Source of the DNA: DDH964 sp963763205 | Lineage (GTDB): Bacteria > Desulfobacterota > Desulfuromonadia > Desulfuromonadales > DDH964 | DNA length: 64,000 nucleotides | Reading direction: 5' to 3' | Assembly (NCBI GenBank): GCA_963763205.1 | Contig: CAVXNQ010000013.1 | Span: forward strand, 72,936-136,935 | The notes under the pieces: generated by a model | The model's database searches: none | Told to the model about the DNA's origin: nothing | What the model saw: only the letters and a program-made list of their open reading frames with translations | Shown here: in pieces, positions 62,922 through 64,000 of the stretch | Position numbering within the stretch: position 1 is the stretch's first letter | Layout of the letters: every line of letters starts with the position of its first letter | Translations under genes and position numbers: made by a program

Positions 62922-63530
62922 TTGAAGGTTCGCGACAGCGGGATGCCGGAAGAAGAGATGTGGGATGGCTTTTTCTCTCCAGAGAAAACGCTAGCGGCGC
63001 TCGGCCTGGATAGCGGCATCCGGGAGGTGGCCGAGTTCGGCTGCGGCTACGGCACCTTTACCCTGGCAGCGGCCCGCGCCGCCTCCGGCGCGGTGCATGC
63101 TTTCGACATCGAGCCGGAGATGATCGAGCGGGTGCGGGTGAAGTGCCTGGAAAAAGGGGTGGCCAACGTACGCCTGGAACTGCGCGACTTTGTTGCCGAC
63201 GGCACTGGGTTGACCGACAGCTCGATGGATATGGTCCTCCTGTTCAACATCCTGCACCACGAGGAGCCGGTGGCCCTGCTGGGCGAGGCGTGGCGCATTC
63301 TGCGTCCCGGCGGCATCGCCGCCGTCATCCACTGGAATTACGACCCGGGCACGCCGCGCGGACCGGCCCTGGAGATCCGGCCCCGGCCGGAGCAGTGCAT
63401 CGCCTGGGCGAAGCAGGCAGGGTTCACCTTCAAGCCCGCTGACCGCATCGACCTCAAGCCGTACCATTACGGCCTGCGGTTTCGCAAACCGGCGGGTGGA
63501 AAGCGCCAAGGAAAGGAACTGAGCACATGA
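62922..63530 (+). CDS. SAM-dependent class I methyltransferase
   Basis: About 202 aa. Motif I VAEFGCGYGTFTLAAARAAS, the acidic residue in VHAFDIEPEMIERV, and LLFNILHHEEPVALLGEAWR with ILRPGGIAAVIHW identify the fold. The substrate is unknown. TTG 62922 is chosen because CGGAGG lies 5 nt upstream; ATG 62943 is alternative. It overlaps the CGGC-domain gene by 4 bp, so the two likely work together. Composition is back to GC-rich core. Confidence 0.85.
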   Translation: MKVRDSGMPEEEMWDGFFSPEKTLAALGLDSGIREVAEFGCGYGTFTLAAARAASGAVHAFDIEPEMIERVRVKCLEKGVANVRLELRDFVADGTGLTDSSMDMVLLFNILHHEEPVALLGEAWRILRPGGIAAVIHWNYDPGTPRGPALEIRPRPEQCIAWAKQAGFTFKPADRIDLKPYHYGLRFRKPAGGKRQGKELST

Positions 63531-63856
63531 AGGTCGGCATCATCCGCTGCCAGCAAACGGAGGACCTCTGCCCCGGCAATACCGACTTCAAGGTGGCCGC
63601 CGAGGGGCTGAAGGCATTTGAGGCGACTGGACCGGTGGAGGTAATGGGGTTCGTCTCCTGCGGCGGCTGCCCGGGAAAGCGGGCGGTCGCTCGTGCCAGG
63701 GTCATGGTCGAGCGGGGCGCCGGGGCGATCGTCTTCACCTCCTGCATCAGCCGGGGCAATCCCATCGGCATGGCCTGCCCGCATTTTTCGGCCATGCGCG
63801 AGAGCATCGCCAAGGCGACCGGCGCCGACATGGTCCTGATCGACTACACCCACTGA
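63527..63856 (+). CDS. CGGC-domain protein
   Basis: 109 aa, complete CGGC family member. VGIIRCQQTEDLCPGNTDFK, the eponymous FVSCGGCPGKRAVARARVM and IVFTSCISRGNPIGMACPHF carry conserved cysteines that probably bind a metal or metal cluster. The function is unknown; the family is frequent in anaerobes and methanogens. It starts in an ATGA overlap with the methyltransferase. Confidence 0.9.
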   Translation: MKVGIIRCQQTEDLCPGNTDFKVAAEGLKAFEATGPVEVMGFVSCGGCPGKRAVARARVMVERGAGAIVFTSCISRGNPIGMACPHFSAMRESIAKATGADMVLIDYTH

Positions 63857-63873
63857 TGGCCGGCGCGCCGTCC

Positions 63874-64000
63874 CTATCCGGCCAACCGGCTCCTTTCCCC
63901 CTCCGTCCCGGCCCGCTCCGGCACGCTGCCGTCCTCTCGGCGCCAGTAGTCGCGCTGCGCCCGAAACGGCGCCAGCAGGGCGCTGCCCAGGGCGTTGTCC
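63874..64000 (-). CDS. Partial gene, C-terminus only
   Basis: The last 41 codons of a minus-strand gene that begins beyond the window: NALGSALLAPFRAQRDYWRR and then a charged tail ending in RSRLAG. Too short to assign. Confidence 0.45.
   Translation of the reverse strand, partial: DNALGSALLAPFRAQRDYWRREDGSVPERAGTEGERSRLAG

Overview
The window reads as chromosome of a GC-rich anaerobic deltaproteobacterium, most likely Desulfuromonadales/Geobacter-like. This is inferred from gene content: two sigma-54 activators with matching promoter motifs, a K+-dependent-type membrane pyrophosphatase, acyl-CoA and CoA-transferase catabolic operons, an OFA-type transporter and a GEMM-type riboswitch. No rRNA is present to settle the taxonomy.

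The left part (1-42.1 kb) is metabolic core. A DmpR/XylR-type activator, a four-PAS PP2C phosphatase, a flavin/PNPOx-fold protein and a HAD hydrolase (+ strand) precede a seven-gene minus-strand run (15369 to 6662): ubiD, Tm-1-like, ubiX, butyrate kinase, idi, ribBA, hppA. It groups a UbiD decarboxylase with the flavin prenyltransferase and with entry enzymes for both precursors of prenylated FMN (DMAPP and riboflavin). A sigma-54 promoter motif and a DmpR-like upstream site lie before ubiD. A LysR regulator and an FhlA-like sigma-54 activator follow. Three evenly spaced palindromes and a sigma-54 promoter then precede a short-chain acyl-CoA oxidation operon (CoA-transferase, thiolase, HCDH-ECH fusion, acyl-CoA dehydrogenase, second CoA-transferase). 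Next come a transporter group, class II DAHP synthase, moaC with a decayed mogA, and a complete leucine/isovalerate operon (isovaleryl-CoA dehydrogenase, methylcrotonyl-CoA carboxylase beta and alpha, methylglutaconyl-CoA hydratase, HMG-CoA lyase). Two genes carry apparent frameshifts: the acyl-CoA dehydrogenase and the carboxylase alpha subunit.

The right part (42.5-62.8 kb) is accessory and starts at an intact tRNA-Asn(GTT). A large serine recombinase has its C-terminus encoded antisense to the tRNA 3' end. With a Rep_trans-like initiator, a small possible DNA-binding protein and large hairpins it forms a mobilizable element. Beyond it, tRNA-3'-end-like scars with their own terminators recur about every 5 kb (47.6, 52.3, 57.1, 62.7 kb), as expected of serial integrations. 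Two blocks share a layout: a 38-bp repeat, AT-rich cargo, then a near-identical scar. Cargo A is a three-gene unknown module; cargo B holds a broken DUF3800 gene, a dGTPase and a REP-associated transposase with inverted termini. The other blocks carry cobO, a PepSY/COG4705/two-component operon, an alkyladenine glycosylase, a GEMM riboswitch upstream of a DJ-1-family gene, an MFS transporter, a tautomerase, an NTF2-like protein and several gene remnants. The window ends with a methyltransferase, a CGGC-domain protein and the C-terminus of an unknown minus-strand gene.

All calls come from reading the sequence; no database search was run.
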